The notes below the pieces were generated by a model that saw only the letters and a program-made list of their open reading frames with translations, was not told the DNA's origin and ran no database searches. A DNA stretch of 64,000 bases. Origin: Halomicrobium katesii DSM 19301 (GTDB lineage Archaea > Halobacteriota > Halobacteria > Halobacteriales > Haloarculaceae). Location: NCBI RefSeq assembly GCF_000379085.1, contig NZ_KB905378.1, positions 977,864-1,041,863 on the forward strand, in the 5' to 3' direction. Positions within the stretch are counted from its first letter, which is position 1. Each line of letters begins with the position of its first letter. Below are positions 1 to 9,300 of the stretch, piece after piece. The position numbers and the translations under genes are program-made.

Positions 1-1
1 C

Positions 2-1471
2 CCCGGCATCCAGCAACACCTCGAAGGTCGCTTCGACACGCTCTTGCCGGTCCAGAGTCTCGCCGTCGAGAACGGCGCGACCGACGGCAGAGACCAGCTC
101 GTCGTCTCTGCAACGGCCACCGGGAAGACGCTGATCGGTGAGCTGGCCGGTCTCGACCGCGTGTTGAACAACAAGGGAAAGATGCTGTTTCTCGTCCCGC
201 TGGTGGCGCTGGCAAACCAGAAGTACGAGTCCTTCGAGGAGCGCTACGGCGACATGGTCGACGTGTCGCTGCGTGTCGGATCGAGCCGGATCGACGGCGA
301 CGGCAACCGCTTCGACCCGAACGCCGACGTGATCGTCGGCACCTACGAGGGCATCGACCACGCGCTGCGGACCGGCAAGGATCTGGGGGACATCGGGACG
401 GTCGTCATCGACGAGGTCCACACGCTCGGCGAGGGCGAGCGTGGCCACCGCCTCGACGGGCTCATCTCGCGGCTGAAGTACTACTGCGAGCAGGGCGAGA
501 CCGTGGAACAGTCTCGGAAAGGGCGAACGGGCGACGCCCGTGAGCAAAACGTCGGGCTGGACGGCACCCAGTGGATCTACCTCTCGGCGACGGTCGGCAA
601 CGCCAGCGACCTCGCCAAGCAGCTCCGGGCGAACCTCGTCGAGTTCGAGGAGCGACCGGTCCCCATCGAACGCCACGTCACCTTCGCCGACGGACAGGAG
701 AAGACCCGCATCGAGAACAAGCTCGTCCGGCGGGCCTTCGACACGAAATCCAGCAAGGGCTATCGCGGCCAGACGATCATCTTCACCAACTCCCGGCGGC
801 GCTGTCACGAGATCTCGCGGAAACTGGAGTACGACTCCGCACCGTACCACGCCGGACTGGACAACAAGCGCCGCCACCGCGTCGAACAGCAGTTCGCCGA
901 CCAGGACCTCGCCGCGGTCGTCACGACGGCGGCGCTGGCCGCCGGGGTCGACTTCCCGGCCTCGCAGGTCGTCTTCGACTCGCTGGCGATGGGCATCGAG
1001 TGGCTGTCGGTCCAGGAGTTCAGCCAGATGCTCGGCCGCGCCGGCCGGCCGGACTACCACGACAAGGGGACCGTCTACCTGCTGGTCGAACCCGACTGCT
1101 CCTATCACAACAGCATGGAGATGTCGGAAGACGAGGTCGCGTTCAAACTCCTCAAAGGCGACATGGAGCCGGTCATCACCGAGTACGACGAGGCCGCGGC
1201 CGTCGAGGAGACGCTCGCCAACGTCACCGTCGCCGGCGACCAGGCCGCGCGACTCAACGACCGCATGATCGGCGAGGTCCCGACCAAGCACGCGCTGGGC
1301 AAACTCCTCCAGTACGAGTTCATCGACGGGCTGGAGCCGACGCCCCTCGGTCGGGCCGTGACGCGGTTCTTCCTCGCGCCAGATCAGGCCTTCGCGATCC
1401 TCGATGGCATCCGCAAGGACCTGCATCCCTACGATATCGTCGCCGAGATGGAGCTGCGAGACCGGGAGTAA
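2..1471 (+). CDS. Ski2-like DEAD/DEAH-box helicase, 3' part (5' end outside window)
   Basis: The frame is open to the left window edge, so this is the C-terminal ~490 residues of a longer protein. It is an ATP-dependent superfamily 2 helicase. Visible motifs are a Q-motif-like stretch (LLPVQSLAVE), Walker A ATATGKT near base 115, Walker B DEVH near base 410, motif III LSATVG near 590, and motif VI QMLGRAGRPD near 1030. The TTG near base 44 is not a credible start because conserved sequence continues upstream of it. The motif VI form and the long C-terminal domain resemble Ski2/Hel308-like helicases rather than DEAD-box RNA helicases. It is probably not Hel308 itself; substrate is unknown. Confidence 0.85.
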   Translation, partial: PGIQQHLEGRFDTLLPVQSLAVENGATDGRDQLVVSATATGKTLIGELAGLDRVLNNKGKMLFLVPLVALANQKYESFEERYGDMVDVSLRVGSSRIDGDGNRFDPNADVIVGTYEGIDHALRTGKDLGDIGTVVIDEVHTLGEGERGHRLDGLISRLKYYCEQGETVEQSRKGRTGDAREQNVGLDGTQWIYLSATVGNASDLAKQLRANLVEFEERPVPIERHVTFADGQEKTRIENKLVRRAFDTKSSKGYRGQTIIFTNSRRRCHEISRKLEYDSAPYHAGLDNKRRHRVEQQFADQDLAAVVTTAALAAGVDFPASQVVFDSLAMGIEWLSVQEFSQMLGRAGRPDYHDKGTVYLLVEPDCSYHNSMEMSEDEVAFKLLKGDMEPVITEYDEAAAVEETLANVTVAGDQAARLNDRMIGEVPTKHALGKLLQYEFIDGLEPTPLGRAVTRFFLAPDQAFAILDGIRKDLHPYDIVAEMELRDRE

Positions 1472-1533
1472 CACGACCGATCTCGTCTATGGCGAGCGGG
1501 AGCGAAGCGACACGCGAGCTACGGGACCGCGAC

Positions 1534-1617
1534 TATAGTAACGATTGAAACGATTTACACACCGATCGCACTGCCGTCGTGCGATCGGGTGTGCATTGAT
1601 TTTCAATGGCTACTATA
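1534..1617. repeat. 84-bp MITE-like palindrome, TATAGTA family, copy 1
   Basis: This short imperfect palindrome begins TATAGTAAC and ends GCTACTATA, with an inner palindrome around GATCGCAC/GTGCGATC. Two more 84-bp copies lie at 47810-47893 (same orientation) and 51489-51572 (inverted), with only a few base differences. It has no coding capacity, so it is a non-autonomous element or conserved palindromic repeat. It lies in the 231-bp gap between the helicase and the transporter gene, just upstream of the transporter promoter. Confidence 0.85.
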
Positions 1618-1672
1618 ACAGGAGCGGCTCGGGATAAGCGAGCGCGAACGCGACCGGCCCGCGAGGGTGACG

Positions 1673-1679
1673 TTTTTAT
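1673..1679 (+). promoter_or_regulatory. Probable TATA box for the transporter gene
   Basis: TTTTTAT is centred about 27 bases before the GTG at 1703. That is the spacing expected for a leaderless haloarchaeal transcript starting at that codon. It lies 55 bp downstream of the MITE-like repeat. Confidence 0.5.
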
Positions 1680-1702
1680 CCTCGCCGGCCCCCTCCTCTG
1701 CT

Positions 1703-3663
1703 GTGACACTGCCACCGATCACGCCGGCGATGGCGTTCGTCTTCGCCGTCGTCGCCGGTGCGCTCGTCCTCTTCGCGACCGAGCGCGTGCCCGTCGACGT
1801 GACCGCCATCGGCGTGATGGTGGCGCTGCTGGTCGTCGAACCGCTGACCGCGCTGCTGGCCGACGCCGGAGTGCTGGCCGGGCGACTCTACGTCCTCCAC
1901 GAGCCCGGTGACGCCGTCGATCCGGTGGCCGTGGGGCTCTCGGGCTTTGCCTCCCCGGCGACGCCGTCGATCCGGTGGCCGTGGGGCTCTCGGGCTTTGC
2001 CTCCCCGGCGACGATCACCGTCCTCGCGATGTTCGTCCTCTCGGCGGGAGTCCAGCGGACCGGCGTGATCCAGGTTCTGGGGGCCAAGGTCGCCGCTCTG
2101 ACCGGCGACAGCGAGTCCAGACAGCTCGGGGCGACCGTCGGCATCGTCGGTCCGATCTCGGGCTTTATCAACAACACGGCGGCCGTCGCCATCCTGCTGC
2201 CGATGGTGACCGACCTCGCACACGAGGGCCGGACCTCACCCTCGAAGCTGTTGATGCCCCTCTCGTTCGCCTCGATGTTCGGCGGGATGCTCACGCTGAT
2301 CGGCACCTCGACGAACATCCTCGCCAGCGACCTCGCCGGCCGACTGGCGATCGAAGATCCGGCGCGGTACGGCGATCTCCACGCGTTCTCCATGTTCGAG
2401 TTTACCCAGCTCGGCGTCATCTTGCTGGTCGTCGGCTCGATCTACCTCATGACGATCGGTCGCCGGCTCACCCCAGAACGCATCAAACCGCGGGGCGATC
2501 TGACCCAGAAGTTCGAGATGGCCGACTACCTCACCGAAGTCGTCGTCCGCGAGGACTCGCCGATCGTCGGCCAGACCGTCCACGACGCGCTGGAAGAGAC
2601 CGACTTCGACATCGAGATCGTCCAGTTGATCCGGGATCGGCGCACCTTCCTCGAACCGCTCGGATCGAAGTCGATCCGGGCCGGCGACGTGTTCGCGATC
2701 CGGACCGACCGGGACACGCTCGTCGAACTGCTCGACGCCGAGGGTCTGGACGTGGTTCCCGACGCGGTCGTGGGCGAGGCGGAACTCGAAGCTGCCGAGG
2801 AACGACAGAACCTCGTCGAAGTCGTGATCGCACCGGGTTCGGAACTGGTCGGCGACTCGCTCCGGTCGACGAACTTCCGACAGCGCTACGACGCCAGCGT
2901 CCTCGCGCTCCGACGCGGCGGCGAGTTGATCCGCCAGCGGATGGACCGGACGACGCTTCGCGTCGGCGACACGCTCCTGATTCAGGGAGCCGGCGACAGC
3001 ATCGACCGCCTGAACAACAACCCGAACTTCATCGTCGCTCGCGAGGTCGAACGCCCCGACTTCCGGAAGTCGAAAGTCCCCGTCGCCGTCGGTATCGTCG
3101 CCGCCGTCGTCGCCGTCGCGGCACTCACGCCGGTCCCGATCGTCGTCTCGGCGCTGGCCGGGGCGCTCGGGATGGTCCTCTCTGGCTGTCTGCACTCCTC
3201 GGAAATCTACGACGCCGTCCAGTGGGACGTGATCTTCCTGCTCGCGGGCGTCATCCCGCTGGGGCTCGCCCTGGAGGCGACCGGCGGAGCGACGCTGCTG
3301 GCCGACCTCCTCGTGCTCGCCGCGCCGTCGTTCCCGCCGCTCGTGGTGCTCGGGCTGATGTACGTCGTCACGGCTGTCCTGACGAACATCATCTCGAACA
3401 ACGCCAGCGTCGTCCTCATGATTCCCGTCGCCGCCGAGGCCGCCGTCCAGCTCGGGGCCAACGCCTTCGCGTTCGTGCTGGCCGTGACCTTCGCCGCCTC
3501 GACGGCCTTCATGACGCCCGTTGGCTACCAGACGAACCTCTTCGTCTACGGCCCCGGCGGCTATCGCTTCACCGACTATCTGCAGGTCGGCGCGCCGCTA
3601 CAGGCGGTCTTTGCCGTCGTCACGACGCTGGGCATCGCCTACTTTTGGGGTCTGACTCCGTGA
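1703..3663 (+). pseudogene. SLC13/ArsB-type transporter with two RCK_C (TrkA-C) domains, frameshifted by a 50-bp tandem duplication
   Basis: The 5' frame (from GTG 1703 or ATG 1730) encodes the first membrane segments and runs out of frame at 2068. The remaining ~560 residues are in another frame ending at 3663. The break coincides with a perfect 50-bp tandem duplication at 1911-2010; removing one unit joins VDPVAVGLSGFASPAT to ITVLAMF and restores one ~636-residue protein. The 3' part has the family layout: membrane segments with a TSTNI signature, two RCK_C domains (roughly bases 2515-2750 and 2810-3030), then a second membrane half containing a NNAS signature. It would be a sodium- or proton-coupled anion carrier in the cell membrane. 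Translation of the 3' part from GTG 1975 is possible, but that product would lack the first helices. An assembly error or a population polymorphism cannot be excluded. Confidence 0.8.
1911..2010 (+). repeat. Perfect 50-bp tandem duplication inside the transporter gene
   Basis: Bases 1911-1960 and 1961-2010 are identical and head to tail. Fifty is not a multiple of three, so the second unit shifts the reading frame. Loss of one unit by slippage or recombination would repair the gene. Confidence 0.97.
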
Positions 3664-3728
3664 CAGGGTGTGTCGATGTGCCACCGCAACGAAACCCTTT
3701 ACTCAGCGACGGCCGCATCTCTGTGTAC

Positions 3729-3801
3729 GGGATCGTGGGTTAGCCTGGTATACTTCGGGCCTTGGGTGCCCGTGACCCCGGTTCAAATCCGGGCGATCCC
3801 A
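3729..3801 (+). tRNA. tRNA-Pro (anticodon TGG)
   Basis: The acceptor stem GGGATCG (3729-3735) pairs perfectly with CGATCCC (3794-3800), followed by discriminator A. The anticodon stem CGGGC/GCCCG encloses the loop CTTGGGT, with TGG at 3763-3765 and G37. The T arm CCCGG-TTCAAAT-CCGGG is perfect. No intron is present and CCA is not encoded. Confidence 0.95.
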
Positions 3802-3807
3802 TCCACC

Positions 3808-3812
3808 TTTTT
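3808..3812 (+). terminator. T-run terminator after tRNA-Pro
   Basis: A run of five T residues follows the tRNA discriminator by 6 bases. This is a typical archaeal termination signal for a single tRNA gene. Confidence 0.55.
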
Positions 3813-4183
3813 CATCGTCGCCCTTCCTCGCGAGCCTGCGGCTCGCTACGGCGAGGGCTCCTCGAAAAACGTGGGCGAAAAAGACTCTCCGAGTCGCACC
3901 TCCGGTGCGCTCGGAGTGAAACGCCTCGCTTCGCTCGGCGTATGCCTGACGCCACGAAGCCTTTCGGGATGGCCGACAAGAATCGAAATGAGGCCCTGCT
4001 GAGAGTAAGCCCGCGAGGGCTTCGACTTCGAGGCGTGGAAGGCCGCCGAGCGGCTGGACACGTCTCGATCGACGATCAACCGTGCGCTGGACCGCGCTGA
4101 CCTGTACGGTCTGTAGAGCGCGAGACCGTCGACTGGCTGTCGCGGCGAAAGAGATACCAAGCAACCGTACACAACGTATACAT
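3813..4183. other. Gene-free stretch between tRNA-Pro and vapB
   Basis: This 371-bp stretch has no intact gene. It contains several short inverted repeats (for example the CGAGCCTGCGGCTCG area near 3832 and GAGCGC/GCGCTC-like arms around 3900-3940) and a short coding remnant at 4009-4116. It looks like degraded DNA beside a tRNA. Confidence 0.6.
4009..4116 (+). pseudogene. C-terminal remnant of a helix-turn-helix protein
   Basis: A 36-codon stretch ends in TAG at 4114 and reads FEAWKAAERLDTSRSTINRA followed by LDRADLYGL. The pattern resembles the recognition-helix end of a homeodomain-like HTH, as found in DNA-binding and mobile-element proteins. An in-frame TAA lies immediately upstream at 4006, so nothing longer survives. 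Its place beside a tRNA suggests leftovers of an integrated element; this is inference. Confidence 0.35.
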
Positions 4184-4399
4184 ATGACCACGATTCGAGT
4201 CAACGACGAGGTGAAGGAACGACTCCGAGACCTGAAACGGGACGACGAGAGTTTCAACGACCTGCTGGACCGTTTGAGCCGGAGCGAGAAGGACGTGGAA
4301 GCAATTGCCGACTCACTCCCGCCTGTCGACGACGAAGATATCGAGCGGATGGACAATGCGCGGGATCGGTTGAACGACTCGCTGGAGGAACGCCGGTAG
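4184..4399 (+). CDS. vapB: VapB-type antitoxin
   Basis: This 71-residue protein begins TTIRVNDEVKERLRDLKRDD, the ribbon-helix-helix-like start seen in haloarchaeal VapB antitoxins, and has an acidic C-terminal tail for toxin binding. The frame extends further upstream, but ATG 4184 is chosen because the conserved part starts there and it directly follows an AT-rich TATACAT stretch. The stop codon abuts the ATG of the toxin gene, the usual antitoxin-toxin order. It should neutralise the neighbouring PIN-domain RNase and repress its own promoter. Confidence 0.8.
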   Translation: MTTIRVNDEVKERLRDLKRDDESFNDLLDRLSRSEKDVEAIADSLPPVDDEDIERMDNARDRLNDSLEERR

Positions 4400-4801
4400 A
4401 TGATCGTCCTCGACAGAGACGTTCTTGTGAAGCTGCGCAACTCCAACGAGACAGTCGTTCAGCACCTCCAGCAGTACAGCACACGCGAGTGGACGATCCC
4501 TTCGCACGTCGCCTGGGAATCGTTTCAGTACCATAGCACTCGGGCGGAGATGCTACAAGAACAGCACCATCTCCGGTCGAGCTTCGACAGGATTCTCTCC
4601 TTCACAGCCGATGCAGCACTTGAAGCCGCCTACATCGATCGGAAGCTACAGTCACAGGACGTGACTCTCGACGGGATCGACCTGCTGAATCTGGCGACCG
4701 CCCACGAAGCCGGTGGGATGTTCGTCACACACAACAGGAGTGACTTCGACAAGGAGCCGATTACGCAGTTAGCCGATGTCGACGTTGTACACACCGAGTG
4801 A
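4400..4801 (+). CDS. vapC: VapC-type PIN-domain toxin
   Basis: This 133-residue PIN-domain ribonuclease has the expected acidic quartet: D5 (VLDRDVL), E40 (AWESF), D94 (DGIDLLNLATA) and D115 (HNRSDF). Family members cut tRNA or rRNA when released from VapB; the target here is unknown. The start codon directly follows the vapB stop, so the two are translationally coupled. All four acidic positions are intact, so the toxin is probably active. The pair lies between a tRNA gene and a repeat cluster, a common place for acquired toxin-antitoxin modules. Confidence 0.85.
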   Translation: MIVLDRDVLVKLRNSNETVVQHLQQYSTREWTIPSHVAWESFQYHSTRAEMLQEQHHLRSSFDRILSFTADAALEAAYIDRKLQSQDVTLDGIDLLNLATAHEAGGMFVTHNRSDFDKEPITQLADVDVVHTE

Positions 4802-5058
4802 ATATCTTGCGTCGGGAGAGCAGTACCCAGCGGGGTAGGATTGCCCCGACACTGCCCGAATAGAACAGCAGTTCGGACGACGTGAGTGCCTACACGCTTC
4901 GCCAGAGCGTTGCGTGGTGGATGGCTCCAGGCAGCGGATGGAAACACGCTCTCCGACGTTCGAAACCGACACATACAGCCGACAGTATCAGTGCTATCTG
5001 CCGATTCGACAGAGCAGAATCGACCGCACGACGGCGGCGATTGTCCGTATGAGTGGTA

Positions 5059-5314
5059 GTGTTCAGATAAGCCGCTGCATTTTCTGAGTTGGAGACACCG
5101 AAAGCCCTCGTACAGTTGCGGTCCCGCGACTCGCTGTGCGCGCTTCGCGTGCTTGCATCGTCGGGGTTCCCGCAACTGTACTCGCCCTTTCATACGGACG
5201 GTTGTAGGTATTTACCCATTCGACCGCACGATGGCGTGCGATCGATCTGGTAAAGATCTACAACTTTCCGTATCAGTGCTTCAGACTGCCTGCACTGATC
5301 TCTTATCTGAACAC
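5059..5314 (-). repeat. Truncated copy of the multi-hairpin repeat, with GTGTTCAGATAAG ends
   Basis: The ends are perfect 13-bp inverted repeats, GTGTTCAGATAAG at 5059 and its complement ending at 5314. Inside, CACCGAAAGCCCTCG is followed by a hairpin with ACAGTTGCGG / CCGCAACTGT arms and then CTCGCCCTTTCA. This is the reverse-complement order of the right half of the copy at 29086-29399. The copy stops in the middle hairpin at 5191, where an ATACGG-family element interrupts it; the rest of the middle and first hairpins is missing. Confidence 0.8.
5192..5273. repeat. ATACGG-family MITE-like repeat, core A
   Basis: This 82-bp palindromic element runs from ATACGGACGGTTGTAG to CTACAACTTTCCGTAT. 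Its core has GACCGCACG facing a complementary arm. It lies inside the composite repeat at 5059-5314, so it arrived later than that element. Confidence 0.85.
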
Positions 5315-5366
5315 GACCGTATGAGTGGACAAAGCGTTTGTAACCGGGTACGGAAGTGTGGCAGAG

Positions 5367-6260
5367 ATGGTCAACACGACGAAGCTGCTCTTGGGTCTCA
5401 CCTTCGCACTGGTGCTTTTGATAGTGGACGTGCTCGTCTCGTATTTCACTGGCTCCCTGGGCGAAGGCGTTGCGACGTTTCTCATTCAGGCGCTCGGGAC
5501 TGTTGCCACCCTCCTTTTCGTCGGAGCGACGTTTCTCACGGTCCGTCAAAACCGAAAGACGATCCAGGAGCTCAGAAAGGATCGAAAAAAGCAAGTCGTC
5601 ATCGACGAACTCCAGTACGTCATCCAGCCCGCGATAGATCGCCTCGCCGGGAATATCGAGAAGCTGGAAGCGGGGTTCGTCGGCTGGAAACCCGGCGACC
5701 AAGCATTTCCAGCAGACGAGCAGTGGGTGCCCGAGGGTGGGCTGTCGATTCAGAAGCCCCTCTCGAAGACGCGAACGGACGAGGCAGCACTGTTGCGTTC
5801 GAAAGAGCGCCATCCGGCGTTACACTCGGAACTGGAGTCGTACGACACGACGGTCGATGATTTGACGGCGGCGGCACATGACGTGGTGCGGACAGCTGGT
5901 CCCGAACTGACGGCAAAAGTCGAACGTGACGTGGCCCGGTTCGATTTCTCTCGGGGGAGCATGAGTGTCGACCCGCCGCGGCTTTTGTCGTATCTCTTAG
6001 ACGGCGAGGGGCAGGAGTTCCGAGACCTCCATACCGGCTGGTCGCAATTACTCGAACAGTACGGAGACGAGTTCCGGGCGCTCCTCGACGAGGTTGCTCT
6101 CGAAGAGCGCCAGCAACTCCGCAACGAGAAGCGTCGAACGCTCGCTGAATCACGACGGCTGCGGTCCGATCTCATCGAGATACGGAACACGCTCCAAGAG
6201 GAGTACGGGGTCTCGGTCAGCGAATTCACGCAGGAGAATCTCGTCGAGAGCGCCACATAA
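5367..6260 (+). CDS. Membrane-anchored protein with long helical cytoplasmic domain, unknown function
   Basis: This protein has 297 residues from ATG 5367. Two hydrophobic helices occupy about residues 5-65, followed by a basic stop-transfer segment (RQNRKTIQELRKDRKK) and a charged, largely helical domain to the C-terminus, with coiled-coil-like stretches near the end. A GTG at 5325 would add 14 residues, but it lies only 11 bp from the composite repeat and the hydrophobic segment starts after 5367. No family is recognised. It stands alone between a repeat cluster and mcm, on the same strand as mcm but 123 bp away. Confidence 0.65.
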   Translation: MVNTTKLLLGLTFALVLLIVDVLVSYFTGSLGEGVATFLIQALGTVATLLFVGATFLTVRQNRKTIQELRKDRKKQVVIDELQYVIQPAIDRLAGNIEKLEAGFVGWKPGDQAFPADEQWVPEGGLSIQKPLSKTRTDEAALLRSKERHPALHSELESYDTTVDDLTAAAHDVVRTAGPELTAKVERDVARFDFSRGSMSVDPPRLLSYLLDGEGQEFRDLHTGWSQLLEQYGDEFRALLDEVALEERQQLRNEKRRTLAESRRLRSDLIEIRNTLQEEYGVSVSEFTQENLVESAT

Positions 6261-6383
6261 CGACTACTGCAGCCGTCGATATGGTCCGAACCGGGGCTGA
6301 CACGGGCACCTATCGTCTGGCACTGACTAGTTCCACCCTGGTTTGCGAACCTTCTTGAGCGAGGACGCACTATCTCGGTTTCA

Positions 6384-9300
6384 ATGGCTACCGGCGTCGA
6401 CAACACCGAACTCACCGACGCGTTCGAGGAGTTCTACCGGGACTACTACCGCAACGAGATCGGTGAACTCGCCCAGAAGTACCCCAACGACCAGAAGTCG
6501 CTGTGGGTCGACTGGGACGACCTCTATCGCTTCGACCCCGACCTCGCGGACGACGTGCGCAACCGGCCCGAGCAGATGCAGGACTACGCCGAGGAGGCGC
6601 TGCGCCTGTACGACCTCCCGGTCGACGTGAAGCTCGGCCAGGCCCACGTCCGCTTTCACGACCTCCCCGAGTCCGAGGACATCCGTGCGATTCGCCACGA
6701 GCACCACGGGATGCTCATCGCCGTCCAGGGGATCGTCCGCAAGGCGACCGACGTTCGGCCAAAGGTCACGAACGCCGCCTTCGAGTGCCAGCGCTGTGGC
6801 ACCCTCACCCGGATTCCCCAGGTCGCCGGCGACTTTCAGGAGCCCCACGAGTGCCAGGGCTGTGAGCGCCAGGGGCCCTTCCGCCTGAACATGGACCAGT
6901 CGGAGTTCGTCGACGCCCAGAAGATCCGCGTTCAGGAGTCACCAGAAGGACTGCGCGGCGGCGAGACCCCCCAGGCCATCGACGTGAACATCGAGGACGA
7001 CATCACCGGCGAGGTGACCGCCGGCGACCACGTCCGGGTCACCGGTGTTCTCAAGCTCGACCAGCAGGGCGACGACCGCAGCCAGTCGCCGATGTTCGAC
7101 CTCTACATGGACGGGATCGACGTCTCCATCGAGGACGAACAGTTCGAGGACATGGACATCACCGAAGAGGACAAGAAAGAGATCATCGAGCTGTCCAACG
7201 AGGACGACCTCTACGACAAGATGGTCGGTGCGATCGCGCCGTCGATCTACGGCTACGAGCGAGAGAAACTCGCGATGATGCTCCAGCTGTTCTCCGGGGT
7301 CACCAAACACCTCCCCGACGGGTCTCGGATACGGGGTGACCTCCATATGTTGCTGATCGGAGATCCGGGTACGGGGAAGTGCGTCGCCGGAGACACCCGT
7401 GTGACACTCGGCGATGGGACCGAAGTACCGATACGGGAACTCGCCGAGGACAATCTCGACGACCCGAAGCCGATCGACGACGGGGTCTGGGACAACGTCG
7501 ACTTCGAAGTGCCATCGTTGCAGGACGACGGAACGATAACACGGCAACGGGCGACGAAAGTGTGGAAGCGAGAGGCACCGGATCACCTCTATCGAATCCG
7601 AACAGGCACGGGACGAGATCTGGACGTGACGCCGTCCCATCCGTTGTTTGTCCAGTCCAACGGGCGATTCCAGACGGTCACAGCCGACCATCTCTCTGAG
7701 GGAGACTTCGTCGCTGTGCCAAAAGAGGTCCCTGCCAACGGATCCGCGGATTTGGAGGTCAATTTCCGTCAGTCACAGTCGCACAACCGAATCGACCTGA
7801 AACTACCAGATGAGTGGACACCGGCACTCGCGCGACTGATCGGTTACATCGTTGCAGAGGGATACGTGGAGCAACGCGACGATAACACCGGATTCGTCTC
7901 GATAACGAACAACGATCGCGAAGTGCTCGATGATGCGACGAAGACACTGGAATCGCTGAATCTGAATGTGACGGAGCGCGCGGCCCACGAGGGGAAAGAC
8001 GCACGTGATCTGATGTGCTCGGCCGGCGAATTCGTCAGTTTTCTCCACGAGCTCGATCCTGCTCTCTTGTCCTCGTCTGCGAACCTTCGAGTGCCACGGC
8101 CGCTGATGCAAGCGACCGAGGGCGCAAAAACTGCGTTCCTTCGGGGGTACATCGAAGGGGAAGGGCACGTGTCTGCGTCGCAACGGGAGATTACCGTTGC
8201 TTCGATGAGCAGAGGACTGCTTGAAGACGTTCGGACGCTTCTCTTGTCTGTCGGTGTCACGTCACAGCTACAATCGAGAAATAACGGGAGCTACCGTCTT
8301 CGAATCTCCGGTCGTTCCTTCGACAGATATGTCGACCGTATCGGGTTTGTCACCGATAGAAAAGCCGAGGCGTGTACGGAGTACGACGGCCAATCACAGA
8401 ATACAAATCTCGATGTGATTCCCAATATCGGGGCAGAGCTCCGGCGAATCCGCGAAGCACTTGAGCTAACGCAGCACGACTGTGGCATCCCACGAACGAC
8501 ATACCAGCACTACGAGCGCGGTCGGCAGAATCCAAGTCGTCACAGCCTCTCGTCGGTGCTTGATGCTTTCGAACGCCGCTGGGCCGAGATCGAAACCACC
8601 GACGAGCACGTGTCCAGTGCCCACGCGGACGGTGGGGGTCTCGCAGCGATTCGCCGTGATCTTGATGCACTTCGAAACCTGAACGACGGCGACACCGCAT
8701 GGGACAAAATCGAGTCAGTCGAACGAATCGAACCCGACGACGAGTGGGTGTACGACCTCGAAATCGAGGGGACACACAACTATCTCACGAACGGTGTCAT
8801 CTCGCATAACTCCCAGATGTTATCATATATCCAAAATATCGCACCACGGTCTGTCTACACCTCCGGGAAGGGATCCAGCAGCGCCGGCCTGACTGCTGCG
8901 GCTGTGAGAGACGACTTCGGCGACGGCCAGCAGTGGACGCTGGAGGCGGGTGCGCTCGTGCTCGCGGACCTCGGGATCGCCGCCGTCGACGAGCTCGACA
9001 AGATGAATCCGGACGACCGCTCCGCGATGCACCAGGCCCTCGAACAGCAGGAGATCTCTATCAACAAGGCCGGGATCAACGCGACGCTGAAGTCCCGGTG
9101 TTCCCTGCTGGGGGCGGCCAACCCCAAGTACGGCCGGTTCGACCAGTTCGAGCCCATCGGCGAGCAGATCGATCTCGAACCCGCGCTGGTCTCGCGGTTC
9201 GACCTCATCTTTACGGTGACCGACGAGCCCGACGAGGAGGAAGACCGCAATCTGGCGAGTCACATCATCCAGACGAACTACGCGGGGGAACTCCACACCC

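Larger units (their letters stand above)
4802..5366. other. Gene-free stretch holding nested repeats
   Basis: No gene is visible. Bases 4802-5058 hold a degenerate right half of an ATACGG-family element (ending TTGTCCGTAT at 5050). Bases 5059-5314 are a composite repeat bounded by 13-bp inverted repeats, into which a complete ATACGG-family element (5192-5273) has been inserted. The motif CCGTATGAGTGG occurs on both sides of the composite, near 5046 and 5318. Confidence 0.7.

Noticed and set aside
1911-2068. Programmed ribosomal frameshifting in the transporter
   Set aside because: A perfect 50-bp duplication explains the frame change more simply. No slippery heptamer with a downstream structure was noted.
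1908-3743. A 611-codon Arg/Asp-rich frame overlapping the transporter
   Set aside because: Composition is typical of out-of-frame translation in GC-rich DNA, and the transporter frame carries real motifs.
3802-4183. A complete integrated provirus or plasmid at tRNA-Pro
   Set aside because: No integrase gene and no duplicated tRNA 3' end are visible in the window; only a short remnant and a toxin-antitoxin pair.
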